Shown in pieces: positions 50,031-58,705 of a stretch of 64,000 nt of DNA; position 1 is the stretch's first letter; the number at the start of each line of letters is the position of its first letter. Both the position numbers and the translations under genes were made by a program. Under the pieces are notes generated by a model. It saw only the letters and a list, made by a program, of their open reading frames with translations. It did not search any database and was not told the origin of the DNA. The DNA comes from Ktedonosporobacter rubrisoli (lineage in GTDB: Bacteria > Chloroflexota > Ktedonobacteria > Ktedonobacterales > Ktedonobacteraceae), in the NCBI RefSeq assembly GCF_004208415.1, contig NZ_CP035758.1, positions 9,920,001 to 9,984,000 of the forward strand. Direction: 5' to 3'.

Positions 50031-50054
50031 TTCAGGGGTGAGGAATTTTTTTTT
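50017..50054 (+). terminator. Attenuator terminator of the pyrimidine operon
   Basis: CCTCACCCC (50017-50025) pairs perfectly with GGGGTGAGG (50035-50043), with a 9-base loop, followed by AATTTTTTTTT. It stands between the operon promoter and pyrB, so it must be bypassed for expression. An upstream long-range pairing (CACGG...CATCCT near 49894-49906 with AGGATGG...GGTGC near 49978-49993, then T6) may be a pause hairpin. Confidence 0.85.
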
Positions 50055-50216
50055 GACGTAAAGGGTCTCCACCTCTCCCAACAGTGTGGTCAGGCGAAGG
50101 TCGCTCCCTGCATATTCAAGAGACATAGGATCACATAGAGGAGCAGCGTGGAAGAAAAGGATGACCTGTCAAGCTGTCGTTGTTATCAGGTGGCTGTAAA
50201 ACATACTGGAGGTTCT

Positions 50217-51209
50217 ATGAGTCAAGTTGCAGTTTATCCACATACTGAGCCTGCTATGATCAATGGAAGTTTCAAGGGAAAGGATATTGTCTCGCTTGAT
50301 CAGTTTACGGCAGAGGATCTGCAGGTGGTATTTGCTCTGACCCACAAAATGAAGCAGATTGCTCTCAATAATGAGGCATCGCGGCTACTGGAGGGCTTTG
50401 TTATCTCTCTCCTGTTCTTCGAGCCTTCCAGTAGAACTTTTGGTTCGTTTGCCTCTGCTATCAAGCGGCTGGGAGGACAAACGATTGAGCTGCAAAATCC
50501 AGAAACCACCTCCTCAGTCTATAAGGGGGAATCGTTTGAAGATACCATCCGCGTTTTCGAGGCCTATTCTGATGCGCTGGTCTTGCGCCATAAAGTAGCC
50601 GGCTCGGCAATGTTGGCTGCCGATGCCGCCAGCTTTGTGCCAGTGGTCAATGCTGGCGATGGCAATAATGAGCATCCAACTCAGACGGTCTTGGATCTCT
50701 ATACCCTATATGAGAGATTTGGTCGGCTCGATAATCTTACCGGCTTGCTCGCCGGGGATGTACTCAACAGCCGGACATTACATTCGCTCATGCGTGGGCT
50801 CTCGCTGTTCAAAAACAACACAGTCTATCTGCTTGCTCCACGGCAGCTCCAGCTCGCCAAAGACGATTTCCTGAGCCTTAGCGCGCGCGGCTTAAGAATT
50901 ATTGAGATAACTAGCGAAAGGGAGATACCCCGAGATTGTAACTTCTGGTACTGGACACGCGTGCAGAAAGAGCGCCTGGCTTCGTTGCAGGAATATCAGG
51001 AAGTTATGAAGAGCTCGTTTGTGGTCACGCCAGAGTTATTAGACGCGTATGCAAGCAAAGACATGATCCTGATGGACCCGCTACCTCGCGTCAATTCGGT
51101 TGATCCGGCAGTTGATAAGGACGAGCGAGCCGTGTATCTGAGATCACAAATCCGAAATGGACTATATACGCGTATGGCACTGCTGACGCTTATTCTTGGA
51201 AGAGCCTAA
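50217..51209 (+). CDS. pyrB: Aspartate carbamoyltransferase, catalytic subunit
   Basis: PyrB joins carbamoyl phosphate and aspartate to N-carbamoylaspartate. The 330-residue product has FFEPSSRTFGSF (the carbamoyl-phosphate loop, usually STRTR, here SSRTF), KGESFEDTIRVFEAYSDA, the HPTQTVLDLYTL block and DPLPRVN. The loop variant keeps the key Arg but changes two neighbours. Two starts are possible. ATG 50217 has GGAGG 4 bases upstream and gives a normal N-terminus. GTG 50148 also has AGAGGAG upstream and adds 23 residues with two cysteines. I take the ATG. It is the first structural gene after the attenuator and is followed by carA after 27 bases. No pyrI regulatory subunit is seen. Confidence 0.93.
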   Translation: MSQVAVYPHTEPAMINGSFKGKDIVSLDQFTAEDLQVVFALTHKMKQIALNNEASRLLEGFVISLLFFEPSSRTFGSFASAIKRLGGQTIELQNPETTSSVYKGESFEDTIRVFEAYSDALVLRHKVAGSAMLAADAASFVPVVNAGDGNNEHPTQTVLDLYTLYERFGRLDNLTGLLAGDVLNSRTLHSLMRGLSLFKNNTVYLLAPRQLQLAKDDFLSLSARGLRIIEITSEREIPRDCNFWYWTRVQKERLASLQEYQEVMKSSFVVTPELLDAYASKDMILMDPLPRVNSVDPAVDKDERAVYLRSQIRNGLYTRMALLTLILGRA

Positions 51210-51236
51210 CCTGGACAAAGCGGAGAAAGGTAAACA

Positions 51237-52373
51237 ATGCAAGCTAACGTTACATCTACTCAATTGCAAATGAAAGATCAAGTGGTAAGTGAGGGAATTC
51301 TCAATATTAAGCCCTACCCTCGACGCGGTAAATTGCTGTTGGAGGATGGCACCACGTTTGAAGGAACTTCATTTGGGTATGAGAAGTCTATGGCTGGTGA
51401 GGTTGTCTTTGGCACTGGTATGGTCGGCTATCCCGAGTCTTTGACCGATGCCTCGTTTGCCGGACAAATTCTGGCTATGACTTATCCAATTATTGGGAAC
51501 TATGGAGTACCTGATAGCTCAAGATGGGAAGATGATAAAATTCATGTTGCGGGACTGATTGTCTCGCATTATATCGATACGCCTTCGCATGCGCAGTCTA
51601 CTATGGAGCTCGGAGCCTGGTTAAAGCGTGAGAAAATTCCTGGCTTGCAGGTGAAAGACACGCGCTTGCTAACGCAATATATACGCACTCATGGCTCAAT
51701 GCTTGGCAAGATCATATTTGAGCGCGATGTTCCCTTCTATGATCCCAACGCTGTCAACCTGGTTGAACAGGTCTCGGTAAAGCAGGTCTTACGCGAGGGC
51801 CAGGGCGAGCAAACTATCGTGCTGATTGATTGCGGGGCCAAGCGCAATATCAAACGTAGCCTGCTGGCCCGCAATGTACGGGTGATCACAGTGCCCTGGG
51901 ATTGGGACCTGTTTGCGCCGGGCAATGACTTTACCTTTGACGGCATTGTCATCTCCAATGGTCCGGGCAATCCAAAATTGGCCCAGAAAACTATTAAAAC
52001 TGTCAAGACAGCCCTTGAGCGCAAGATCCCGACGCTGGGTATCTGTCTGGGCCATCAACTGCTGGCGCTGGCAGCTGGCGGGGATACGTATAAGTTAAAG
52101 TTTGGGCATAGAAGTCAGAATCAGCCCTGCTTATTGCAAGACTCAAAGCGCTGCTTTATTACAACTCAGAATCATGGCTTTGCCGTTGGCGTATTGCCTC
52201 CTGACTTTGCTCCCTGGTTTGTCAATGCAAATGATGGCAGCAATGAGGGTATGCGCCATGTGCGTGATTCATTTCTCTCTGTACAGTTCCATCCAGAGGC
52301 GACACCGGGACCTGTGGATACCGATTGGATCTTCGATTACTTCCTGGAGCAAGTGAAAGGGGCAGGAAACTAA
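51237..52373 (+). CDS. carA: Carbamoyl-phosphate synthase, small (glutaminase) subunit
   Basis: CarA hydrolyses glutamine and passes ammonia to CarB. The 378-residue protein has the CarA-specific N-terminal domain (LLLEDGTTFEGTSFGYEKSM then GEVVFGTGMVGYPESLTD). The class I amidotransferase domain carries the nucleophile Cys in TLGICLGHQLLALA and the His-Glu pair in SVQFHPEATPGP. About 28 N-terminal residues precede the usual start of the family. carB starts one base after its stop codon, indicating tight translational coupling. Confidence 0.95.
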   Translation: MQANVTSTQLQMKDQVVSEGILNIKPYPRRGKLLLEDGTTFEGTSFGYEKSMAGEVVFGTGMVGYPESLTDASFAGQILAMTYPIIGNYGVPDSSRWEDDKIHVAGLIVSHYIDTPSHAQSTMELGAWLKREKIPGLQVKDTRLLTQYIRTHGSMLGKIIFERDVPFYDPNAVNLVEQVSVKQVLREGQGEQTIVLIDCGAKRNIKRSLLARNVRVITVPWDWDLFAPGNDFTFDGIVISNGPGNPKLAQKTIKTVKTALERKIPTLGICLGHQLLALAAGGDTYKLKFGHRSQNQPCLLQDSKRCFITTQNHGFAVGVLPPDFAPWFVNANDGSNEGMRHVRDSFLSVQFHPEATPGPVDTDWIFDYFLEQVKGAGN

Positions 52374-52374
52374 G

Positions 52375-55300
52375 GTGACAAGCGAGCTACGTAAAGTGTT
52401 GGTGTTGGGGGCGGGAGCTCTCAAGATTGGGCAATCGGGAGAATTCGATTATTCAGGCTCTCAGGCCTTGAAGGCTTTGCGCGAAGAGGGTATCAAGACC
52501 GTCCTGGTTAACCCTAATATCGCAACTATTCAGACCTCGAAATTGCTGGCAGATACTGTCTACTTCTTACCGGTGACTGCCTTCTTTGTCGAAAAAATTA
52601 TTGCCAAAGAGCGCCCAGACGGTATTCTGCTCTCCTTTGGAGGGCAGACCGCGCTTAATTGCGGTATCGCTCTACATCAGAGCGGCGTGCTGGAAAAGTA
52701 CAATGTGCGCATTCTAGGGACGCCTGTCTCGGCCATTATCCTGACCGAGGATCGCCAGGAGTTTGCCGAGCATCTGCACAGCATCGATATTCCTACGCCC
52801 CAAAGCCACAGCGCCGAGACGCTGGAAGAGGCCTTGCGCATCGGCGAAGAGATTGGCTTCCCGGTGATGGTGCGCGCTGGCTTTGCCCTTGGTGGCCAGG
52901 GCTCTGGGATTGCTAAGGATAGAGAGAGGCTGAAAGAGATTGTTACCGGCGCGCTGGCCTTTGCTCCTCAGGTGCTTATCGAGCAATATCTGCATCACTA
53001 TAAAGAGGTGGAATATGAGGTAGTGCGCGATGCCTACGATAATTGTGTAACAGTGTGTAACATGGAGAATATGGACCCGCTGGGGATTCATACCGGCGAG
53101 TCCATAGTTCTGGCACCCAGCCAGACACTTACCAACTATGAATATCACACGTTGCGAGCCGCCTCGATTGCGATTGTCAGAAGCCTGGGCATTGTGGGCG
53201 AATGTAATGTGCAGTTCGCCCTTGATCCCCGCACCTCGGCCTACTATGTGATCGAGGTCAATGCGCGCCTCTCGCGCAGCTCAGCCCTTGCCAGCAAGGC
53301 TACCGGCTATCCGCTGGCCTATGTCGCGGCTAAACTGGCGCTAGGCTATGCTCTCACTGAGCTGACCAATCGCGTAACGGGCGTGACGCAAGCTTGCTTT
53401 GAACCAAGCCTTGATTATCTTGTCGTCAAGATTCCGCGCTGGGACCTTGATAAATTTAAGGGCGTTGATGAGACGATCGGCACCGGCATGAAGTCAGTGG
53501 GCGAGGTTATGGGCATTGGGCGCACATTTGAAGAAGCCTTTCAGAAGGCTATTCGTATGCTTGACCTGGATTTTGAGGGTGTGACTTCAGAAAAGGCTTT
53601 CGATAAAGAGAATATTGCTGCGCAAGACATTCTTGACCGTTACCTCTATAGGCCGACGCCTAAACGTATGTTTGCCCTCTCTCTGGCCCTGCGTCAGGGT
53701 ATGTCGGTTGAAGAGATCTCTGAGATTACAGGAATTGATCCCTGGTTTTTGCAGCGCATCAAGCTTATTGTCGATATGGAAAAGGCTGTACAGGCCGAGC
53801 CAGAGCTTTCCGCATCTCGTCTCCTGACCCTCAAACAGATTGGGATCTCGGATAAGCGCATTGGCGAGCTGCTCGGCAAGAGCGGGCTGGAGATTCGCGC
53901 GCAGCGCAAACAGTTTGGTATCACGCCCTGGGTGTTTCAGATCGATACCTTAAGCGGCGAATTTCCCTCAGATACCAACTATCTCTACATGACCTATAAC
54001 GGACAGCATCATGACGTTGAGGCCTTGAAAGCCTCAAGTATCGCCATCCTTGGCTCTGGACCGTATCGAATCGGCTCTTCTGTCGAATTTGACTGGACAA
54101 GCGTCAGCACGGTAGAGGCGCTCAAAAAGCACAAGAAGCGCACTGTGGTCATTAACTGCAACCCTGAAACTGTTTCGACGGATTATGACACTTCGGACCG
54201 CCTCTACTTTGAAGAACTTACCTTCGAGCGCATCGCCGATATCTGCGAGTTTGAAGAACCTTATGGCGTCATCGTATCCGTAGGAGGACAAACGCCAAAT
54301 AACCGGGCTAAAGCTCTCCAGCGCTATGGCTTCTCCATTCTGGGCACAGATGCCAGCAATATTGATCGCGCAGAGGACCGCAGCAAATTCTCGCAGTTGC
54401 TGGATTCGCTGGGCATCCGTCAGCCGGAATGGGACTCCTTTGTGGATCTTAGCGGCCTTACCAGCTTTGCCGAGCGCGTCGGCTATCCAGTGCTTGTACG
54501 CCCGTCTTATGTGCTCTCCGGTAGTGCCATGAATGTTTGCTACACGCAGGAGGAGCTAGAGCGCTATACGCGCGAAGCTGCCGCAGTCTCGCCCGAGTAT
54601 CCTGTGACGGTCTCTAAATTCTTTGAGAAGGCCAAGGAAATCGAGCTCGATGCTGTGGCGCAGCACGGCGAGATCAAGGCCTTTGTCATCTCGGAACACA
54701 TCGAGAATGCCGGCGTCCATTCGGGCGATGCCACGATTGTCCTGCCGCCGCAGACGATCAATGAGCAGACGCGCAAGAGAATCACAGAAATTGGCCATGC
54801 TGTGGCTAAAGCGCTAGAGATCACCGGACCCTTTAATATGCAGTTTCTTGCCAGGGATAACGAAGCCTATGTGATCGAAGTGAATCTGCGCGCCTCGCGT
54901 ACCTTCCCGTTTATCTCGAAGGTAACAGGAGTCAATTTTATCGATATCTTTGTCGATGCCCTCTTTGAGAAAAATGTCCCGGCCGTCACTCTTTCACCAC
55001 TCAGCTTTACCGCCGTGAAAGCTCCTCAGTTCTCGTTCTCTCGTCTCTCCGGGGCTGACCCGGTTTTGCGTGTAGAGATGTCTTCAACAGGGGAGGTTGC
55101 CTGCTTTGGCGAGGATGTAGAAGAGGCCTATCTAAAAGCCATCATCGCCACTGGAGGTAGTATCCCGCAGAAAGGTATCTTTATCAGTCTGGGAGGAGAC
55201 GATAAAAAGGCGAAGTTCCTGGAGAGCGCCAGGTTGCTCAGTAAACTGGGCATTCCGCTCTATGCTACCGAAAAGACCTGCGCGTTCTTACGGGCTCATG

Positions 55301-55569
55301 ATATTGAAGCAACCATGCTCTATAAAATACATGAGCAGCGTTCGCCCAACATTCTTACCTACTTCCGCGATGGGAAGATCGACCTGGCAATCAATATTGT
55401 CGACAGGTACGTGCAGAAGGAAGTGGATGACGATTACGCCATGCGCCGCTTTGCGATTGACCACAACATTCAGCTGTTTACCAAAATCAAGCAAGCGCGG
55501 CTGTTTGCGAAGGCGATAGTAGAAAAAGACCTGGCGACAATTCCTATCAAATCCTGGAACGAGTACTAG
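52375..55569 (+). CDS. carB: Carbamoyl-phosphate synthase, large subunit
   Basis: This 1064-residue synthetase has two homologous ATP-grasp halves. The first, for carboxyphosphate, begins KVLVLGAGALKIGQSGEFDY, with FPVMVRAGFALGGQGSG. The second, for carbamate phosphorylation, begins SIAILGSGPYRIGSSVEFDW, with YPVLVRPSYVLSGSAMNV. The oligomerisation domain separates them, and a C-terminal MGS-like allosteric domain (from about 930) follows, where UMP would bind for feedback control in family members. The start is GTG 52375. Length and motifs are normal. A hairpin separates it from the next gene of the operon. Confidence 0.96.
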   Translation: MTSELRKVLVLGAGALKIGQSGEFDYSGSQALKALREEGIKTVLVNPNIATIQTSKLLADTVYFLPVTAFFVEKIIAKERPDGILLSFGGQTALNCGIALHQSGVLEKYNVRILGTPVSAIILTEDRQEFAEHLHSIDIPTPQSHSAETLEEALRIGEEIGFPVMVRAGFALGGQGSGIAKDRERLKEIVTGALAFAPQVLIEQYLHHYKEVEYEVVRDAYDNCVTVCNMENMDPLGIHTGESIVLAPSQTLTNYEYHTLRAASIAIVRSLGIVGECNVQFALDPRTSAYYVIEVNARLSRSSALASKATGYPLAYVAAKLALGYALTELTNRVTGVTQACFEPSLDYLVVKIPRWDLDKFKGVDETIGTGMKSVGEVMGIGRTFEEAFQKAIRMLDLDFEGVTSEKAFDKENIAAQDILDRYLYRPTPKRMFALSLALRQGMSVEEISEITGIDPWFLQRIKLIVDMEKAVQAEPELSASRLLTLKQIGISDKRIGELLGKSGLEIRAQRKQFGITPWVFQIDTLSGEFPSDTNYLYMTYNGQHHDVEALKASSIAILGSGPYRIGSSVEFDWTSVSTVEALKKHKKRTVVINCNPETVSTDYDTSDRLYFEELTFERIADICEFEEPYGVIVSVGGQTPNNRAKALQRYGFSILGTDASNIDRAEDRSKFSQLLDSLGIRQPEWDSFVDLSGLTSFAERVGYPVLVRPSYVLSGSAMNVCYTQEELERYTREAAAVSPEYPVTVSKFFEKAKEIELDAVAQHGEIKAFVISEHIENAGVHSGDATIVLPPQTINEQTRKRITEIGHAVAKALEITGPFNMQFLARDNEAYVIEVNLRASRTFPFISKVTGVNFIDIFVDALFEKNVPAVTLSPLSFTAVKAPQFSFSRLSGADPVLRVEMSSTGEVACFGEDVEEAYLKAIIATGGSIPQKGIFISLGGDDKKAKFLESARLLSKLGIPLYATEKTCAFLRAHDIEATMLYKIHEQRSPNILTYFRDGKIDLAINIVDRYVQKEVDDDYAMRRFAIDHNIQLFTKIKQARLFAKAIVEKDLATIPIKSWNEY

Positions 55570-55591
55570 AGCAAAGAGCGTATCATGCATA

Positions 55592-55629
55592 CAGAGACCC
55601 CTGGCTCCCCTGATTGCCGCGGGTCTCTG
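55592..55629 (+). promoter_or_regulatory. Intercistronic hairpin after carB
   Basis: CAGAGACCC (55592-55600) pairs with GGGTCTCTG (55621-55629), 9 bp with a 20-base loop and no T-run. It may adjust transcript stability or expression of the downstream flavoprotein rather than terminate. Confidence 0.5.
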
Positions 55630-55656
55630 CAGAGTGTGTACAATAAGGAGATGAAT

Positions 55657-57318
55657 ATGTCGGCGAATACGACTGTGGAAAGAATAAATACTGATGTCCT
55701 GATCATTGGCTCTGGTGGAGCGGGTTTGCGCGCGGCTATCGCAGCGACTGAGGCGGGCGTAAAAGTTCTGGTTATTGCCAAGGAGCAGCTTAAGGATGCC
55801 CACACGGGCTGGGCCATGGGCGGCATCAACGTAGCAATTAAGGACCCGGCCACTCCCCAGATGCACTTCGATGATACCATCAATGGTGGCTGGTATATCA
55901 ATAATTATAAACTGGCAAGGATTTTTGCTGAAGAGATGCCGGATCGCGTGCACGATCTTGAGCGCTATGGCGTGCAGTTTGACCGCTTGCCCGATGGAAC
56001 CTATTTTACCTGGGCTGGCGGCAAGCAATCGGCTCCCTTGAACCTGTGTGCCGGCGATTATACCGGGCGCGAGATGATGCGCGGCCTGCTGGCTGAAGTA
56101 CACAGGCTACAGGTTCCATTCCTTGAGAATCACTATGTGATCAGGCTGATCAAGCAGGGCGATAGAGTTGTCGGAGCTTATCTAATCGACAATCAGACGG
56201 GACAGTATAAAGTAGTGCAGGCAAAGGCTACCATCGTTGCCACAGGTGGTGGTGGCAACATGTACAAGGTCAATACCAATGCTCCCAGCAACACTGGTGA
56301 AGGCTATGCCTGGGCACTCGATGTTGGCGCTGAACTTGTTGATATGGAGATGGTGCAATTCCATCCTACCGGCATGGCCTATCCGCCCGAGAAGCGGGGA
56401 ACCCTGGTGACAGAAAAGGTGCGTGGTAACGGCGGTATTCTCAAAAACAGGCTTGGCGAACGCTTTATGCAGCGCTATCAGCCCCAGCGTCTTGAACTGG
56501 CCGGGCGTGACGAGGTTGCCCGCGCAATTTATCAGGAGATTCAAGAAGGCCGTGGTACCGAACACGGGGGTGTCTATCTCGACGTGACCCATTGGGAAGA
56601 AGGTAAGGTAGAAAAGCTGGTTCCAGATGTCTTTGCCGAGCATATGGAAGTGGGTATCGATATTCGCAAGCAGATGATGGAGATCTCACATTCCATGCAT
56701 CACATGATGGGTGGCTATGCCATTACTGAGTGGGGAGAGACAAATGTGCCGGGCCTCTACGCTGCAGGTGAGGTAACTAGAAGCATTCATGGAGCCAACC
56801 GCCTGGGTGGTAATTCTATCGCTGAGGGCCAGGTATTTGGCCGGCGTGCGGGCCTGCGGGCCGCCGATTATTGCCAAAACGTCTCGACACCCCAGGTAAC
56901 GCAGCAGGCCATCGATAGCGAAGTTGCGCAGATGGAAGCCCTGCTCCACAAAAAGGCAGGCGTGAAGCCAACTGATATGTTGAGCAGCATTAAGGCAGTA
57001 ATGTGGGATAACGTCGGTATCATTCGCGATGAAGAGAAGCTCAAGCTGGCTCGGCAACAACTTACGCAGCTACGCCAGCAGGCGCAGGATCTTTACGCCG
57101 AGAATACCCAGCAATTGCAGGCAAGCCTGGAAATTCAGGATATGCTGCGTGTGGCCGAGGTGATTGTCGAGTCCGCGCTGGAGCGCAAGGAAAGCCGGGG
57201 CGCTCACTATCGCTCAGACTATCCGCAGATGGACCCGGCCTGGGAGAAGAATATCTATATTAAGCAGAATAGTGATGGTAAGTTAGTGACGAGGACTGCG
57301 CCTCCTGTGAAAGAGTAG
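55657..57318 (+). CDS. SdhA/FrdA-family FAD flavoprotein in the position expected for pyrD
   Basis: This 553-residue flavoprotein belongs to the succinate dehydrogenase/fumarate reductase/aspartate oxidase superfamily. It has the FAD-binding LIIGSGGAGLRAAIAA and H49 in HTGWAMGGINVAI, the position that carries covalent FAD in SdhA. VQFHPTGMAYP, the proton-shuttle Arg in TEKVRGNGGILKNR, MHHMMGGYAIT, and the substrate Arg in GANRLGGNSIAEG follow. The C-terminus RGAHYRSDYP is typical too. ATG 55657 has TAAGGAG 6 bases upstream. No iron-sulfur (SdhB) or membrane subunit is nearby. It is embedded between carB and pyrC in an operon that lacks dihydroorotate dehydrogenase, so it may oxidise dihydroorotate or couple that step to fumarate. 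That link is inferred from context only; soluble fumarate reductase or aspartate oxidase are alternatives. Confidence 0.88.
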   Translation: MSANTTVERINTDVLIIGSGGAGLRAAIAATEAGVKVLVIAKEQLKDAHTGWAMGGINVAIKDPATPQMHFDDTINGGWYINNYKLARIFAEEMPDRVHDLERYGVQFDRLPDGTYFTWAGGKQSAPLNLCAGDYTGREMMRGLLAEVHRLQVPFLENHYVIRLIKQGDRVVGAYLIDNQTGQYKVVQAKATIVATGGGGNMYKVNTNAPSNTGEGYAWALDVGAELVDMEMVQFHPTGMAYPPEKRGTLVTEKVRGNGGILKNRLGERFMQRYQPQRLELAGRDEVARAIYQEIQEGRGTEHGGVYLDVTHWEEGKVEKLVPDVFAEHMEVGIDIRKQMMEISHSMHHMMGGYAITEWGETNVPGLYAAGEVTRSIHGANRLGGNSIAEGQVFGRRAGLRAADYCQNVSTPQVTQQAIDSEVAQMEALLHKKAGVKPTDMLSSIKAVMWDNVGIIRDEEKLKLARQQLTQLRQQAQDLYAENTQQLQASLEIQDMLRVAEVIVESALERKESRGAHYRSDYPQMDPAWEKNIYIKQNSDGKLVTRTAPPVKE

Positions 57319-57327
57319 GAAATAATC

Positions 57328-58686
57328 GTGTCTTCATCTTCAACCCTGCTTGGATCGTTGGTGCTGCCTGATCGCGTCGTGGCCGGTACGTTGCATATTG
57401 CCGAGGGGAAGATCGTAAAGATCGAAGAAGGCTATGTACAGGGAAAAGAGAATGTGCTTGACTTTCGGGGCAAGTACATTCTGCCCGGCCTGATAGAGGT
57501 GCATGGGCATTTCCGCGAACCTGGCCTCGAACACAAAGAAGATATACCGCATGGCACGCGTGCGGGCCTGGCCGGTGGCTATACCACAGTCTTTGATATG
57601 CCCAACGTCAGGCCACCAACGACGACTGTTGAGCGTGTAAAAGAGCAGCTCAAGCGCTATACCGGGCGCTCCTATTGCGATTTCGCCATTAATATGGGAA
57701 CTGCCGTCGAAGATATTAGCGAATTGGAGCGGATCGAAAAGCGCTTGATCACTGGCGTAAAAATCTTCACGGCGGGCCATGCAACAACGCCTACCACCAT
57801 TCCGCACTTGAGCGATATCGCGCGGATCTTTGAGATTCTGGGCAAGCGTGGGATTATGGCCCTGCTGCATGCAGAGAACCAGGAACTTGTCAATTACTTT
57901 ACGCATAAGTATCGCGATGAGCTACAGCGGAACGATCCTGCCGTATGGAGCGAGGCAAGAAATCTTTCGGTTGTGCTAACCTCGGCCCTGGAGATGATTG
58001 CTCTGGCCCGCCAGTTTGGCGTGAAGCTCTACCTGTTGCACCTCTCAACCACTGAGGAGTTCGCGGCAGTAGAATTTGGGCGTAAGATTGGTGTTGATGT
58101 GCATGGCGAGATTGCTGCCTATCAGCTTGCCTTTCACACGCAGGATTACGAACGCTATGGCAACCTGATCAATGTAGCCCCAGCGCTACGGACCCCTGAA
58201 GAGCAAAAGAAGCTGTGGCAGCTCTTGCGCGAAGGGAAAATCGATGCAGTCATTTCCGAGCATACGCCGCATCTTTTGGCCGAGAAGCAGAAGGCTAGCG
58301 TATGGGAAATTGCTTCGGGCATGCCGGGCATCCAGGAAACCCTTCCAGTCATGGTTACCAACTGGATCAAGCACTTTGGACAGGCTACCTTGGAGGAAGG
58401 CCTGGTGCGTATTGCCCAGGTATGCTCGCAGAATATCGCCGCCATTTTTGATTTTTCCCAGAAAGGCGGCCTGGTGGCTGGTAAGGATGCTGATCTTGTC
58501 GTGATTGATCCCGCGCAATCCTGGACGGTGCGCAAAGCCGATCTCTTTACCAAGAATCGTTGGTCAGCGTATGAAGGAATGGAACTTGTTGGCAGGCCAC
58601 AGGCGACTTTCTTGCGCGGAGCACTAACCTATCAGCATGGTGAAATTGTCGGCGATCCGCAAGGTAAGTGGATCGTCAGAGCTTGA
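57328..58686 (+). CDS. pyrC: Dihydroorotase
   Basis: PyrC closes carbamoylaspartate to dihydroorotate. The 452-residue amidohydrolase is of the long type I form. Metal-binding residues are visible: H59 and H61 in EVHGHFREPG, the carboxylated Lys in GVKIFTAGHA, and His in LLHAEN and LLHLST. Two departures from the family norm stand out: E57 where D-x-H-x-H usually begins, and E311 in SEHTPH where the catalytic Asp of SDHAPH is normally found. The start is GTG 57328, 10 bases after the flavoprotein gene. Given its operon and otherwise complete motif set, dihydroorotase remains the best call, with possible altered activity. Confidence 0.88.
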   Translation: MSSSSTLLGSLVLPDRVVAGTLHIAEGKIVKIEEGYVQGKENVLDFRGKYILPGLIEVHGHFREPGLEHKEDIPHGTRAGLAGGYTTVFDMPNVRPPTTTVERVKEQLKRYTGRSYCDFAINMGTAVEDISELERIEKRLITGVKIFTAGHATTPTTIPHLSDIARIFEILGKRGIMALLHAENQELVNYFTHKYRDELQRNDPAVWSEARNLSVVLTSALEMIALARQFGVKLYLLHLSTTEEFAAVEFGRKIGVDVHGEIAAYQLAFHTQDYERYGNLINVAPALRTPEEQKKLWQLLREGKIDAVISEHTPHLLAEKQKASVWEIASGMPGIQETLPVMVTNWIKHFGQATLEEGLVRIAQVCSQNIAAIFDFSQKGGLVAGKDADLVVIDPAQSWTVRKADLFTKNRWSAYEGMELVGRPQATFLRGALTYQHGEIVGDPQGKWIVRA

Positions 58687-58705
58687 GAGACAGAGAGATA
58701 GTGGA

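Noticed and set aside
49854..50147. PyrR-type attenuator in the pyr leader
   Set aside because: I could not find the conserved PyrR-binding loop sequence, and the overlapping ORF with T-runs explains the terminator better. A covariance-model search would settle it.
55657..57318. Reading the operon flavoprotein as L-aspartate oxidase (NadB)
   Set aside because: No nadA or nadC is adjacent, and the C-terminal RGAHYRSDYP with the overall motif set fits SdhA/FrdA as well. NadB activity is not excluded, only not supported by context.
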